Part shown: in pieces, positions 1 through 9,525 of the stretch | Layout of the letters: the number at the start of each line of letters is the position of its first letter | How positions within the stretch are numbered: position 1 is the stretch's first letter | Source: JAVJSU01 sp040219275 | Lineage (GTDB): Bacteria; Chloroflexota; Anaerolineae; Aggregatilineales; Phototrophicaceae | Length of the DNA stretch: 64,000 bases | Reading direction: 5' to 3' | Assembly (NCBI GenBank): GCA_040219275.1 | Contig: JAVJSU010000099.1 | Location: forward strand, 214,259-278,258 | The notes under the pieces: model-generated | The model's database searches: none | What the model saw: the letters and a program-made list of their open reading frames with translations, nothing else | Told to the model about the DNA's origin: nothing | Made by a program: the position numbers and the translations under genes

Positions 1-84
1 TTCGCCGAGACCAGCCACACGCTGAAGGAGGGTGTTTTCGTCAATCAACACTTCATGTAAGTATTTATCATAGGCATGGTTCAT
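1..84 (-). CDS. hpt: Hypoxanthine phosphoribosyltransferase, N-terminal fragment
   Basis: Only the first 28 codons are in the window; the gene runs off the left edge. The start MNHAYDKYLHEVLIDENTLL and the following RVAGLGE match the N-terminus typical of bacterial Hpt (EVLIDEETLQxRVxELG). This is the purine-salvage enzyme that joins hypoxanthine or guanine to PRPP in the cytoplasm. A GGAG motif about 10 bases upstream of the ATG supports the start. The PRPP-binding motif lies outside the window, so the call rests on N-terminal similarity alone. Confidence 0.6.
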   Translation of the reverse strand, partial: MNHAYDKYLHEVLIDENTLLQRVAGLGE

Positions 85-181
85 GAATGGTTATTTACTC
101 CACAGTTGAGGCAGGGATCATGAAGAGGATTATAACAAAGCAAATACAACGAGGCGATTATGGATATACTAACCTACACAA

Positions 182-715
182 TTAGCGGAAAAGCACCTGT
201 AACGCCAACCTACCCAGCAAAAACTCGTTTCCGGTTTGCAGTGGGGTAGAGACTTCTGGCTCCAGGCGTTTATCGGCGAGAAATGTCCCGTTTGTGCTAT
301 CGAGATCCGTTAGGAATAAATCATCGCCATCAAGATCAAGCCGCGCATGAATACGGGAAACGCCCCGTTCCAGCGCACCATAAGGTGTTAAATCAACATC
401 AGGACGTTGCGCATAGGGGGATGCTTTTGGATCCATACGTCCAAGTAAAATTGAATTGTTCGTCGGCACGGGCACACGCTCAACCATGCCACGAATGACG
501 AGGATTAATTCACGATGATCTTTTGGCAACATACCTGTTTCCGCGGCTTTTTCCCTAAGTACACGCCGTTTCTTGCCGGAAATTATCAGCGTGGTATAAG
601 CCTTCGAAAGATCATCATCCGAAAATTCTTCACCATCATCCAACGCCGCGTCATCCGGCTGTTCGGGTTCAGGAATATTATTTGGGCGGGTTTCGTCTTC
701 TTGATTGCTAGCCAT
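182..715 (-). CDS. FHA-domain protein
   Basis: This 177-residue soluble protein has an acidic, low-complexity N-terminus (about residues 1-35) followed by a forkhead-associated domain at about residues 70-177. The FHA signature is visible as ILLGR, then GVSRIHARL, then DLDSTNGTFL, which carry the Arg, Ser-His and Asn residues that bind phosphothreonine. FHA proteins read Ser/Thr-kinase signalling, but no kinase is encoded in this window, so the partner is unknown. It lies 97 bases upstream of hpt in the same direction and could share its transcript. It is divergent from the nucleoside kinase at 821. Confidence 0.8.
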   Translation of the reverse strand: MASNQEDETRPNNIPEPEQPDDAALDDGEEFSDDDLSKAYTTLIISGKKRRVLREKAAETGMLPKDHRELILVIRGMVERVPVPTNNSILLGRMDPKASPYAQRPDVDLTPYGALERGVSRIHARLDLDGDDLFLTDLDSTNGTFLADKRLEPEVSTPLQTGNEFLLGRLALQVLFR

Positions 716-820
716 AAGCCTTAATTGGTCATATCAGTGTTATGATTCAACTATAACATAAGTCGTCAGTAGACGCTGATATTCTATTTTAACCTAAAAT
801 TGATCTACAGGGCAGTATAT

Positions 821-2581
821 ATGACAGCACTTGATAATGGTATACAAATTTCAGATCGTCGAACCCGCATACGCGCCATCTTCGATGATCTCGGTGTCGT
901 TTTAGAAGGTCCCATCGGAACAACCATTGGCGAATTTGTCGATCAGGCAAAAGATTATTATAAGTCGGATGTGCCGATTATCGCCGCGATCTGTAATCGT
1001 GAATTACGCGAGTTGAGTTATCCTCTTTATGTGGACTCAGATTTAACGCCTGTATCGCTTAAAACGAGTGACGGTGGGCGAATCTATCGGCGCTCATTGG
1101 TCATGCTGATGGCAACGGCGGCGGAAGAACTCTGGAAAGGTTCAAGAATTGAGGTTCGCTATGCCGTACCGGATGGCGGATTTTACTGCACGCGTGAGGA
1201 TGCCCGTCCATTTACCGAAGCTGAATTGGCTCAATTAGAAGCGCATATGCGGCAAATCGTCACCAACGATGAACCGATCACTAAACGCACAGTGACAGTA
1301 GAAGAAGCCTACGAGACATTTCTTGCCCGTCAGGATGATGATAAAGCTCGCCTGCTATCTCAACGAGATCGTGAGGAGCTTGTGCTCTACAAATTACGCG
1401 GACGCGAGGATTATTCGTATGGCTATATGGTGCGCTCGACAGGCGTATTGTCCTATTTTAAACTCCATTGGGACAGCAAAGGCTTTATTTTGCAGTATCC
1501 CCGAAAAGAGCATCCGCTAGACCTACTTCCTCTTCAACCATACGATAAATTGCGCGTTATTTTCCAGCAAACGGAAGATTGGTTAACGAAGATGAATGTG
1601 GAAGATGTGGGACGGTTAAACAGCGTTACGCGCCAGAACAATCGCATTCATGAGCTTATTCTCGTTGCCGAAGCCCTACATGAGCAACATATCGCCCGCA
1701 TCGCGCTCCAAATCGCGGAAAAACATAATCAAAAAGGATTGCGCTTAGTCCTGATCGCCGGACCTTCTTCATCCGGCAAAACAACCTTCGCCAAACGTCT
1801 TGCAATTCAATTGTTGGCGCACGGATTGCGTCCCGTCACCATAGAACTGGATAATTATTTTGTTGACCGGGATAAAACACCTAAGGATGCCGCAGGTGAC
1901 TACGATTTTGAGGCTTTGGCGGCAATCAACCTACCCTTATTCAACGAACAATTGCTAGCTCTGACAAGTGGTAAACGCGTAACTACACCAAAATTTGACT
2001 TCCTCACCGGCAAAAGCATTTCTGGAAGACAAGTTCAATTTGGCGAGAATCAAATCGGCATTATTGAGGGTATTCATGGGCTTAATCCGAATCTGGTCTC
2101 TGAGGTGCCACCGGAAAAAATCTTCCGTGTCTATGTCTCTGCGCTAACACAACTTAACATTGACCGGAACAATCGCATCCCAACAACGGATGTCCGGCTG
2201 ATTCGTCGTATTGTCAGGGATGCTCATCATCGTGGTTATTCTGCGGCAGATACCCTCTCGCGCTGGCAAAGTGTGCGCCGTGGAGAAAAGAACAATATTT
2301 TTCCCTACCAAGAAAACTCAGATGCCATGTTTAACTCCGCACTCGCTTATGAACTCGCCGCATTACGTCCGATGGCAGAACCACTATTATTGCAGGTAAA
2401 ATATGGCACCCGCGAGCATATTGAAGCCAAGCGGTTGTTGTCATTTTTGGCGTGGGTACATCCGCTGTTACCGGAGTATCTAGACTATATTCCAGACACG
2501 TCTCTACTACGAGAATTCATCGGGAAATCCACTTTACAGAATTACTTCCCGGATCATCGTGAAATATCAACTGAACTTTAG
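821..2581 (+). CDS. Uridine kinase-family nucleoside kinase with TGS/SAD-like N-terminus
   Basis: A protein of 586 residues. The first 280 residues resemble the TGS and second additional domains of threonyl-tRNA synthetase. The C-terminal half is a phosphoribulokinase/uridine kinase P-loop domain with Walker A GPSSSGKT at about residues 311-318, followed by ELDNYFVDRD and a GIHGLNP segment. This two-part architecture is known for a family of bacterial nucleoside kinases that phosphorylate nucleosides with ATP. The ATG at 821 is preferred over an upstream in-frame TTG at 800 because AGGG lies about 8 bases before it. A hairpin terminator follows at 2638. The exact substrate cannot be read from sequence. 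Confidence 0.85.
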   Translation: MTALDNGIQISDRRTRIRAIFDDLGVVLEGPIGTTIGEFVDQAKDYYKSDVPIIAAICNRELRELSYPLYVDSDLTPVSLKTSDGGRIYRRSLVMLMATAAEELWKGSRIEVRYAVPDGGFYCTREDARPFTEAELAQLEAHMRQIVTNDEPITKRTVTVEEAYETFLARQDDDKARLLSQRDREELVLYKLRGREDYSYGYMVRSTGVLSYFKLHWDSKGFILQYPRKEHPLDLLPLQPYDKLRVIFQQTEDWLTKMNVEDVGRLNSVTRQNNRIHELILVAEALHEQHIARIALQIAEKHNQKGLRLVLIAGPSSSGKTTFAKRLAIQLLAHGLRPVTIELDNYFVDRDKTPKDAAGDYDFEALAAINLPLFNEQLLALTSGKRVTTPKFDFLTGKSISGRQVQFGENQIGIIEGIHGLNPNLVSEVPPEKIFRVYVSALTQLNIDRNNRIPTTDVRLIRRIVRDAHHRGYSAADTLSRWQSVRRGEKNNIFPYQENSDAMFNSALAYELAALRPMAEPLLLQVKYGTREHIEAKRLLSFLAWVHPLLPEYLDYIPDTSLLREFIGKSTLQNYFPDHREISTEL

Positions 2582-2637
2582 CATCTCAATTAGAGACGTA
2601 AACGTTGCGTTTTCTAAAATAGTTGGCAAATCAACGA

Positions 2638-2675
2638 ACATGCCCGTCTCATAAAAACAGACGGGCATGTTTTTT
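2638..2675 (+). terminator. Rho-independent terminator of the nucleoside kinase gene
   Basis: A 12-bp perfect stem (2638-2649 with 2659-2670, ACATGCCCGTCT/AGACGGGCATGT) and a 9-base loop are followed by a run of six T. It lies 57 bases after the kinase stop codon and just before the convergent DAHP synthase stop, so it may also slow read-through from the other side. Confidence 0.9.
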
Positions 2676-2688
2676 GAGAACGAGTCTG

Positions 2689-3756
2689 TTACATACTTTC
2701 CAGCACATCCATCAGTTCATTGAATTGGGGAATAGTCAATTGCTGTTTGGCATCGCTCATCGCTACCGCGGGATTCGGGTGAACTTCGACCATCAAGCCG
2801 TCTGCGCCAATGGCTTTTGCCGCTTTTGCCAACGGTATAGCAAGGTCGCTCCGCCCTGCCGAGTGGGAAACATCAATAATAATCGGCAAATGGGTTTCCA
2901 TCTTAATCAACGGAACTGCACTAATATCGAGTGTCGCACGCGTCATGGTCTCGAATGTACGAATGCCACGTTCCATAAAGATCACATTCGGGTTACCACT
3001 GCTGACGATATATTCCGCCGCATACAACCATTCCTTTATGTTCGATCCAAAGCTACGTTTCAATACAACAGGTTGTTTGACCTTACCCAATGCACGGAGC
3101 AAGTAGCTATTCTGCATATTGCGCGCACCAACCCAGAAAACATCCACATAATCGGACATCATCGGAATCAGTGACATATCCATGACTTCACTTACCACCA
3201 ACATCTTATATTTATTGGCGACCTGACGGGCAATTTGCAAACCCGGCTCACCCAACCCCTGAAAATCATAGGGGGAGGTACGTGGCTTATACGCCATACC
3301 GCGCATGAGTTTCACGCCACGTTCTGCCAGTGCCGCCCCTACTTCGTCCATTTGTTCAAGGCTTTCCACCGCACATGAACCGGCAATCATCTGGAAATCA
3401 CCGTTGCCAAGTTCTGTACCATCGGGCAATGTGATAACCGTCTTATCTGCCTTAAATTTCCGTTGCACCAGCATATTAGCGCGTGCTTCGGTTTCTTCCA
3501 GCGATAAGGTCGCACGGAAAATTTCTTTAAACAATGCTTTGATGGTTTCGTTGCTGAACGGACCTTGATTTGCCTGTTCAAGCGCCACAAACATTTGTGC
3601 CTCACGTTGTGGATCGTAAAAGCGCGTGCCGATTTCTGATTGCACTTTGCCGATTTCTGACGCGACGGTGGCTCGCTGACTTAACAGGTCAAGAATTTTC
3701 AGATTAATATCATCAATTTCACCGCGTAATTCCGACAGACGATTCTGTGCTGACAT
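2689..3756 (-). CDS. aroF: Bifunctional chorismate mutase / DAHP synthase
   Basis: A protein of 355 residues. Residues 1-90 are an AroQ-type chorismate mutase helical domain (ELRGEIDDINLKILDLLSQR). The remainder is a type I-beta 3-deoxy-7-phosphoheptulonate synthase barrel with IAGSCAVES, MRGMAYKPRTSP, ERGIRTFE and DVSHSAGR. It condenses PEP and erythrose-4-phosphate at the entry of the shikimate pathway, and the mutase domain usually serves as the feedback sensor for chorismate or prephenate. The start at 3756 is chosen because GAGGGG sits 5 bases upstream; the open frame continues upstream without similarity. No other aromatic genes are adjacent, so it is probably transcribed alone, from a promoter close to the terminator at 3799-3834. 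Confidence 0.95.
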   Translation of the reverse strand: MSAQNRLSELRGEIDDINLKILDLLSQRATVASEIGKVQSEIGTRFYDPQREAQMFVALEQANQGPFSNETIKALFKEIFRATLSLEETEARANMLVQRKFKADKTVITLPDGTELGNGDFQMIAGSCAVESLEQMDEVGAALAERGVKLMRGMAYKPRTSPYDFQGLGEPGLQIARQVANKYKMLVVSEVMDMSLIPMMSDYVDVFWVGARNMQNSYLLRALGKVKQPVVLKRSFGSNIKEWLYAAEYIVSSGNPNVIFMERGIRTFETMTRATLDISAVPLIKMETHLPIIIDVSHSAGRSDLAIPLAKAAKAIGADGLMVEVHPNPAVAMSDAKQQLTIPQFNELMDVLESM

Positions 3757-3798
3757 GAGTCCCCTCTCAATTTGCCAATAGTGATTAATTTGGAATCT

Positions 3799-3834
3799 AA
3801 AAACGCGCACATTGTACCTGACGTGCGCGTTTTT
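3799..3834 (-). terminator. Terminator closing the arg-car operon
   Basis: A perfect 12-bp stem (AAAAACGCGCAC at 3799-3810 pairing with 3823-3834) has a 12-base loop. Read on the minus strand it ends in TTTTT. It is 30 bases beyond the stop of the membrane protein gene at 3864, so it marks the 3' end of the long minus-strand transcript that starts upstream of argC. Confidence 0.88.
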
Positions 3835-3863
3835 ATCTGCCGTGAATTACGGCAAATATGCTA

Positions 3864-4550
3864 TTATCGTTTAGAACCTAAACCAGATGCAACTCGCCAT
3901 GCCGCCGAAACCGCTAAAATAATCCATAATAGATCAAATGCTGAGAATAACGCTAGCTCACGATTGCCGCCAAATTCAACAAAATAGTCCCACAGTTCTT
4001 GGCTCAGTGGGTCAATTTTGGGGAAATCCTCACGTAACAGCATATAAAATGTCGCATATTTACCGATAAATATACCAAGCAAGCTACACACAACGGCGAT
4101 AAATCCGATTGAAACGTTTTTGTTTTGGGCGAACGTAGATGCGAAATAACCGGTGATGAATCCAACACCAACCGCCGCATAGCCAATCTCAAAATTGGTT
4201 TCGATGACGATTGTCGCCCAAATGATCCCAGTGATAACCGCACCAATAATCCCACCGAGCAATGCCATGACATTTGGCATTATATCTACCGGAGCAACTG
4301 GAGCGATCAAACCAAGCGATGCTATATTCGCAACATTATCGAGTGACATCTTATAATCGGCTTGTTTCTGGAAGGTTACTGATGCCTCCTGAACCTTTTC
4401 AAAGGCTTGTGACGGTGAAATAAAATTCAACGTCTCCAACCACGCTTGCGCCGTCGGGTGATCCATTCGTTCAAGCACAACGCGTGCCTCATCATATCGT
4501 TTTGATTTAATGAGGTCGCGCGCTGTATTCAATCGTTCATTCGTTAGCAT
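3864..4550 (-). CDS. Conserved-looking four-helix membrane protein, function unknown
   Basis: I do not recognise this 228-residue protein. Residues 1-75 are soluble and helical, resembling a short TPR-like hairpin (ARDLIKSKRYDEARVVLERM). Four hydrophobic segments follow: two around residues 90-135, one at about 150-170, and one near the C-terminus (FDLLWIILAVSAAWRVASG). A GAGGG motif 9 bases before the ATG supports the start. It lies 53 bases downstream of carB with no terminator between them, so it is probably the last gene of the arginine operon. Nothing in it points to arginine transport or binding. Confidence 0.7.
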   Translation of the reverse strand: MLTNERLNTARDLIKSKRYDEARVVLERMDHPTAQAWLETLNFISPSQAFEKVQEASVTFQKQADYKMSLDNVANIASLGLIAPVAPVDIMPNVMALLGGIIGAVITGIIWATIVIETNFEIGYAAVGVGFITGYFASTFAQNKNVSIGFIAVVCSLLGIFIGKYATFYMLLREDFPKIDPLSQELWDYFVEFGGNRELALFSAFDLLWIILAVSAAWRVASGLGSKR

Positions 4551-4603
4551 GGTATATTGCCCTCTTGTTCCTATTTATGGGCGATCTTTATGCTGGCGAT
4601 GTG

Positions 4604-7600
4604 CTAAGGAACCATCGCATGGTGCTTTTGTAAACTCTCTACAGTCAAAGGCTTTTCACGTAAAGCTTTAATCCCCTGCACGGATGCCATCGCCGCGCTA
4701 AGTGTTGTGATGAGTGGAATACCATAGAGATGTGATGTTGCACGAATAACCGCCCCATCTTCATGCGCCTGCCCACCAAGTGGCGTATTGATAATTAAGT
4801 CAATTTCACCCGCCGCCATCGCATCAATAATGTGCGGCGATCCCTGTTTCACCTTATTGACCGATGTCACGGGCAAACCGATCATTTCCAGCCATTTTGC
4901 TGTACCGGGTGTCGCCATCAAGTTAAAACCCATTGTATGCAAGTCGCGGGCGATTTTACCCACAGCGCCTTTATCATAATCATTAACGCTGATGCAAACC
5001 GTTCCCGCTGTCGGCAGAGCAACATTAGTGGACATCTGTGCTTTAACGAAGGCATGACCAAAACTCGGCGCATGTCCCATCACTTCGCCAGTAGAGCGCA
5101 TCTCAGGTCCAAGCCGCGCATCCACGCCAGGGAATTTCTGGAATGGCAATACCGCCTCTTTGACGAAGAACCCATTGACTGTCGGTTGTTCAAGGAAATC
5201 CAAGTCCGCTAGTGTTTTGCCAGCTGTGATCTGCGCCGCATAACTCGCCAGAGGAAAGCCTACTGCCTTGCTCACAAATGGCACCGTTCTGCTCGAGCGT
5301 GGATTCACTTCCAGCACGTAAACAACATCCTCTTTCACCGCAAACTGAATGTTGAATAAGCCTTTGACCTTCAGCGATTTACCGATGCGTTGGGTGTATT
5401 CATGAATGATTTCAAGGTGATAGGCGCTGATTTTATACGGTGGTAGCACACAGGCGGAGTCACCACTATGCACGCCTGCTTCTTCGATATGTTGCATAAT
5501 GCCGCCAATGGTTACGTGCTCACCATCGCCGAGGGCATCAACATCAACTTCAAACGCATCGTCGAGGAATTGGTCAATCAGCACCGGATGTCCTGTCCAC
5601 TCTACATGGGTGTCCAGCCAATTCACCAGCATCCCTTCGTCAAAAACAATCGCCATGCCCCGCCCGCCAAGCACATAACTTGGACGCACCAGCACCGGAT
5701 AGCCGATTTTTTCCGCCGCTTGCAAGGCTTCTTCACGATTCATAACCGTCGCACCAGCGGGTTGCTGAATGTCGAGTTCGCGCATCAACACATTGAATTG
5801 TTCACGATCTTCGGCGAGATCAATCGTATCTACAGAAGTTCCCCAGATGGGCGCACCAGCTTCTTCTAGCGCACGGGCGATGTTCAGTGGTGTTTGCCCG
5901 CCAAATTGCACCAGCACCCCGTCAGGCTTCTCTACATCAATGATGTTGAGCACATCTTCAACCGTCAACGGCTCAAAATACAAGCGATCTGCCGTATCAT
6001 AATCGGTGCTGACCGTTTCCGGATTGCAGTTCACCATGATCGTTTCATAACCGAGCTTCTTCAGCGCGAAACAGGCATGAACACAACAATAATCAAATTC
6101 AATCCCCTGCCCGATGCGGTTCGGTCCGCCACCAAGCACCATGACCTTTTTCGCTTGCGTCGGGAAAGACTCACTGTCTTCCTCGTACGTCGAATATAGA
6201 TACGGCGTATGGGCTTCAAATTCCGCCGCGCAAGTATCAACGCGATAATAATTTGCTACCACACCCAACGATTTACGCCGCGCCCGAACATCCATTTCTT
6301 CTGCACTAATGAGTTGGGCAATGTAAGCATCGCTAAAGCCGTTGGATTTCAAAAGTTGAAAATCAGCTTTATCAAGCTGATCCAGCGTCAAATGTTTGAC
6401 GAGAACGCGCTTTTGAATATCCATCAGGTCGACCATCTGCTGAACAAACCAGGGATCAAAACGCGTTTCCTTGATGATTTCTTCCGGCGAAACACCATCA
6501 GATAATGCCGCCGCCACCTGAGACAGTCGTTGCGCGGTAGGCACTTTCAGCGATGTAGGCGGAACATGCTCTAATTTACTGCCAAAACCATTGATTCCAA
6601 TATCAAGCGAGCGCACTGCTTTCTGGAGCGACTCGCTAAACGTCCGCCCGATAGCCATCACCTCGCCTACCGCTTTCATTTGCGGACCGAGCACTTCATC
6701 TACGCCTTCAAATTTTGCAAAGTCCCAGCGCGGAATTTTGACGACAACATAATCTAATGACGGTTCAAAGCTCGCAGGAGTAACCTGTGTAATGTCATTC
6801 GGGATTTCATCCAGCGAAAAGCCAACCGCAACCAACGCCGCGATCTTGGCAATCGGGAAACCAGTCGCCTTGCTTGCCAGCGCGGACGAACGCGACACAC
6901 GCGGGTTCATCTCAATCACATAGACTTCGCCATCATCAGGGCTGATGGCATATTGAACATTCGCACCACCTGTCGCCAGACCGACCTTATCAAAAATTGC
7001 TTTCGCCATATCACGCAGACGTTGCAACTCTTTATCGGTCAGCGTTTGTGCTGGCGCAACTGTGATGCTATCGCCAGTGTGTACGCCCATCGGATCGAGA
7101 TTTTCAATGGTGCAGACGACCACGAAATTGCCGTTGCCATCGCGCATAATTTCGAGTTCATATTCTTTCCAGCCGAGCAGACTCATATCAATGAGCACCT
7201 GCCCAACCGGACTTTGCTTGATGCCGTTGCGCGCAATCTCACGCAATCCTGCTTCGTCATAGGCTACCCCGCCCCCACTCCCGCCGAGCGTAAACGATGG
7301 ACGCACGAGTACCGGATAGCCAATCGTATTGGCATAATTGACGGCTTGCTCAACTGTTTTCACGACCTCACTCGGCGGTGATTGCAAACCGATTTCAGTC
7401 ATCGCATCTTTGAATAATTGGCGATCTTCTGCCAACAAGATGCTATTCATGGACGCGCCGATGAGTTCCACGCCGTACTTTTCCAGAATACCCTGTTCCT
7501 CTAAAAGTAGAGAGAGGTTCAGCGCGGTTTGCCCGCCAACCGTCGGTAAGAGTGCATCCGGTCTCTCTTTAGCGATGATTTGCTCGCACATTTCCGGTGT

Positions 7601-7807
7601 GAGCGGCTCAACATAGGTCGCATCGGCAAATTCGGGGTCGGTCATGATGGTTGCCGGATTGCTATTGACCAGCACGATGCGATACCCCTGCGCCCGAAGG
7701 ACTTTACATGCCTGCACGCCGGAATAATCAAATTCACAGGCTTGCCCGATCACAATCGGACCGGAGCCTATGACCATAATTGTTTTGATGTCAGTTCTTT
7801 TTGGCAT
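4604..7807 (-). CDS. carB: Carbamoyl-phosphate synthase large subunit
   Basis: At 1067 residues this is the usual full length. Two ATP-grasp halves are visible, each with its own start-of-domain motif (MVIGSGPIVIGQACEFDYSG near the N-terminus and MVLGGGPNRIGQGIEFDYCC near residue 560) and grasp motifs such as RPSFTLGGSGGG and RPSYVLGGRGMA. The C-terminal about 130 residues form the MGS-like allosteric domain. It uses ammonia from CarA, bicarbonate and two ATP to make carbamoyl phosphate for arginine and pyrimidines. The ATG overlaps the preceding ORF's stop (TAATG), implying translational coupling. Its place in the arg operon suggests control by arginine rather than by pyrimidines. Confidence 0.98.
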   Translation of the reverse strand: MPKRTDIKTIMVIGSGPIVIGQACEFDYSGVQACKVLRAQGYRIVLVNSNPATIMTDPEFADATYVEPLTPEMCEQIIAKERPDALLPTVGGQTALNLSLLLEEQGILEKYGVELIGASMNSILLAEDRQLFKDAMTEIGLQSPPSEVVKTVEQAVNYANTIGYPVLVRPSFTLGGSGGGVAYDEAGLREIARNGIKQSPVGQVLIDMSLLGWKEYELEIMRDGNGNFVVVCTIENLDPMGVHTGDSITVAPAQTLTDKELQRLRDMAKAIFDKVGLATGGANVQYAISPDDGEVYVIEMNPRVSRSSALASKATGFPIAKIAALVAVGFSLDEIPNDITQVTPASFEPSLDYVVVKIPRWDFAKFEGVDEVLGPQMKAVGEVMAIGRTFSESLQKAVRSLDIGINGFGSKLEHVPPTSLKVPTAQRLSQVAAALSDGVSPEEIIKETRFDPWFVQQMVDLMDIQKRVLVKHLTLDQLDKADFQLLKSNGFSDAYIAQLISAEEMDVRARRKSLGVVANYYRVDTCAAEFEAHTPYLYSTYEEDSESFPTQAKKVMVLGGGPNRIGQGIEFDYCCVHACFALKKLGYETIMVNCNPETVSTDYDTADRLYFEPLTVEDVLNIIDVEKPDGVLVQFGGQTPLNIARALEEAGAPIWGTSVDTIDLAEDREQFNVLMRELDIQQPAGATVMNREEALQAAEKIGYPVLVRPSYVLGGRGMAIVFDEGMLVNWLDTHVEWTGHPVLIDQFLDDAFEVDVDALGDGEHVTIGGIMQHIEEAGVHSGDSACVLPPYKISAYHLEIIHEYTQRIGKSLKVKGLFNIQFAVKEDVVYVLEVNPRSSRTVPFVSKAVGFPLASYAAQITAGKTLADLDFLEQPTVNGFFVKEAVLPFQKFPGVDARLGPEMRSTGEVMGHAPSFGHAFVKAQMSTNVALPTAGTVCISVNDYDKGAVGKIARDLHTMGFNLMATPGTAKWLEMIGLPVTSVNKVKQGSPHIIDAMAAGEIDLIINTPLGGQAHEDGAVIRATSHLYGIPLITTLSAAMASVQGIKALREKPLTVESLQKHHAMVP

Positions 7808-8112
7808 TAAACGTCTTTCCAGTCTTTTGGAGCCTTAATTATCATGCGTGTGACCAATTTACCGTCCTCAAATCCAATTGCAATATGAGTAGGTTCATTG
7901 TGAAAAATACCGATCCAGATCAAAAGCTCTTGATTATATGCCCAGTTTTCTCTACTCAATGGCTTCAATTTTGATAACTCGGCTAGAAAATCAGCCAAGT
8001 CATGGTTTTCATCGGGTTGCCAATCACCATCCCAATAGAACATATCGACCAGAATATTCGACATATGACCAACCAACTCACCTCGCCAATATATGGGCGC
8101 AATTTCAGTCAT
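7807..8112 (-). CDS. Small soluble protein of unknown function between carA and carB
   Basis: A 101-residue protein that I do not recognise. It is rich in Trp and acidic residues (FYWDGDWQPDENHDL, NWAYNQELLIWIGI), with no signal peptide or membrane segment. The pattern looks like a small mixed alpha/beta immunity-type or regulatory protein, but no family is assigned. Its stop overlaps the carB start by one base (TAATG), so it is co-translated with carB. It starts 8 bases after the small membrane ORF at 8121. Both interrupt the normally adjacent carA-carB pair. Confidence 0.6.
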   Translation of the reverse strand: MTEIAPIYWRGELVGHMSNILVDMFYWDGDWQPDENHDLADFLAELSKLKPLSRENWAYNQELLIWIGIFHNEPTHIAIGFEDGKLVTRMIIKAPKDWKDV

Positions 8113-8120
8113 TGACTCAC

Positions 8121-8360
8121 CTAAAACACACCGTTCACCAAAACATTGCCTAAAACAATCACCGAGAATAAGCCCTGAATTGCATACGCTATTGGCAACG
8201 TAACTATCATGATCGCCAGAATGATTATCAGCGTGTAAAGGATGAAACTAGCAGATCGGCGCATCCGATATTTCCGTCGCTCTGCAAATATGAACCGCCA
8301 GATCAAAAATCCCATGAGCAACAGATACGGCGCTAAACACCACCATTGAAAAACGGGCAA
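8121..8360 (-). CDS. Small two-helix membrane protein of unknown function
   Basis: This 79-residue protein has two strongly hydrophobic segments (about residues 5-25 and 42-72) separated by the basic stretch ERRKYRMRRS, which suggests a short cytoplasmic loop. It is not recognised. It begins 19 bases after the carA stop and ends 8 bases before the next small ORF, clearly within the arg-car operon. No Shine-Dalgarno sequence of full strength is seen; the GGACG just before the ATG is a weak candidate. Confidence 0.5.
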   Translation of the reverse strand: MPVFQWWCLAPYLLLMGFLIWRFIFAERRKYRMRRSASFILYTLIIILAIMIVTLPIAYAIQGLFSVIVLGNVLVNGVF

Positions 8361-8379
8361 TTAACGTCCTTGTCTTTGT

Positions 8380-9516
8380 CTACTCAGTTACCGTTTCGTC
8401 AATCCTTTTGACTCGCTTAACGAATTCATCAAACAGATAGATCGAATCGTGCGGACCGGGTGATGATTCAGGGTGATATTGCACACTGAATGCGCAGAGT
8501 CCTTCATGACGCAGACCTTCGATGCTGTTATCGTTCAGGTTGATATGGGTGACTTCCGCACCGTTCAGGTTGCTATCTTCACTGACGGCAAAACCATGAT
8601 TGTGTGAGCTAATTTCGACGTGTCCGGTCAGCAGATTTTTTACCGGCTGATTGCCACCGCGATGCCCGAAGCGCATTTTTTCGGTCTTGCCACCGAGCGC
8701 AAGACCTAAAATTTGATGCCCCAAACAAATGCCGAAAACGGGCTTTTTGCCGAGTAAATTTTTTACATTCTCAATCGCATAATCCACTGCCGCAGGGTCG
8801 CCGGGACCGTTGCTCAAAAACACGCCATCAGGGTTCATATCGAGCACTTTTTGGTAGGGAGTGTTCGCCGGAACAACAGTCACCCGCAAACCGCGATCCG
8901 TCAGCAAGCGCAAAATATTACGCTTAATCCCCAGATCATACGCCACCACCAACGGACCTGCCGCATCATAATGATGATCTTGATACCACTCTTTGTCACT
9001 ACGTTCCGTCCAGTTATATGCCTCGGCAGTAGTGACTTCATCAACAAGATTCGCGCCGGACATATCCAGCGATTCACGCGCCATTTTTACCAGTGCTTCG
9101 GGGTCACTCGCGGCTTCACCGTGGGCAATTGCCGCCCGCATCACGCCTTTTTCACGGATGTGCCGCACTAATGCACGGGTAGCAACTTCGCTTAACCCGA
9201 TTACATTTTGCGACTTTAGGTAGCTATCCAGATCGCCACGATTACGCCAATTGCTCACTACCGGACTCAATGAGCGCACGACAAAACCACTTACCCAAAC
9301 GCGTGCACTTTCGGTATCTTCCAGATTTACACCGGTATTGCCAACGTGCGGCACGGTCATGGTGATGATTTGCCGATAATATGAGGGGTCGGTCAAAATT
9401 TCCTGATAGCCGGTCATCGACGTATTAAAGACGGCTTCACCCGTCATCACACCTTCGGCACCAAATCCCACACCGGGGAAAATACGTCCGTCTTCCAGTG
9501 CTAAAACACCTTGCAT
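8380..9516 (-). CDS. carA: Carbamoyl-phosphate synthase small (glutaminase) subunit
   Basis: A protein of 378 residues, normal for CarA. The N-terminal CPSase domain is followed by a class-I glutamine amidotransferase domain with the nucleophile motif GICLGHQILGLALGG and the His-Glu pair in QYHPESSPGPHD. It releases ammonia from glutamine and channels it to CarB. It starts 9 bases after argJ in the same operon and is separated from carB by two small ORFs, which is unusual. A conserved N-terminal LEDGRIFPGVGFG supports the chosen ATG. Confidence 0.97.
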   Translation of the reverse strand: MQGVLALEDGRIFPGVGFGAEGVMTGEAVFNTSMTGYQEILTDPSYYRQIITMTVPHVGNTGVNLEDTESARVWVSGFVVRSLSPVVSNWRNRGDLDSYLKSQNVIGLSEVATRALVRHIREKGVMRAAIAHGEAASDPEALVKMARESLDMSGANLVDEVTTAEAYNWTERSDKEWYQDHHYDAAGPLVVAYDLGIKRNILRLLTDRGLRVTVVPANTPYQKVLDMNPDGVFLSNGPGDPAAVDYAIENVKNLLGKKPVFGICLGHQILGLALGGKTEKMRFGHRGGNQPVKNLLTGHVEISSHNHGFAVSEDSNLNGAEVTHINLNDNSIEGLRHEGLCAFSVQYHPESSPGPHDSIYLFDEFVKRVKRIDETVTE

Positions 9517-9525
9517 TGCTGTCTC

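Noticed and set aside
725..757. TTGGTC...TATAAC promoter before the nucleoside kinase
   Set aside because: The spacer is 21 bases, outside the workable range for sigma-70-type promoters.
2623..3174. Open frame of 183 codons on the plus strand
   Set aside because: It is antisense to the DAHP synthase gene, whose motifs are unmistakable; the translated product has no recognisable pattern and starts inside the terminator region.
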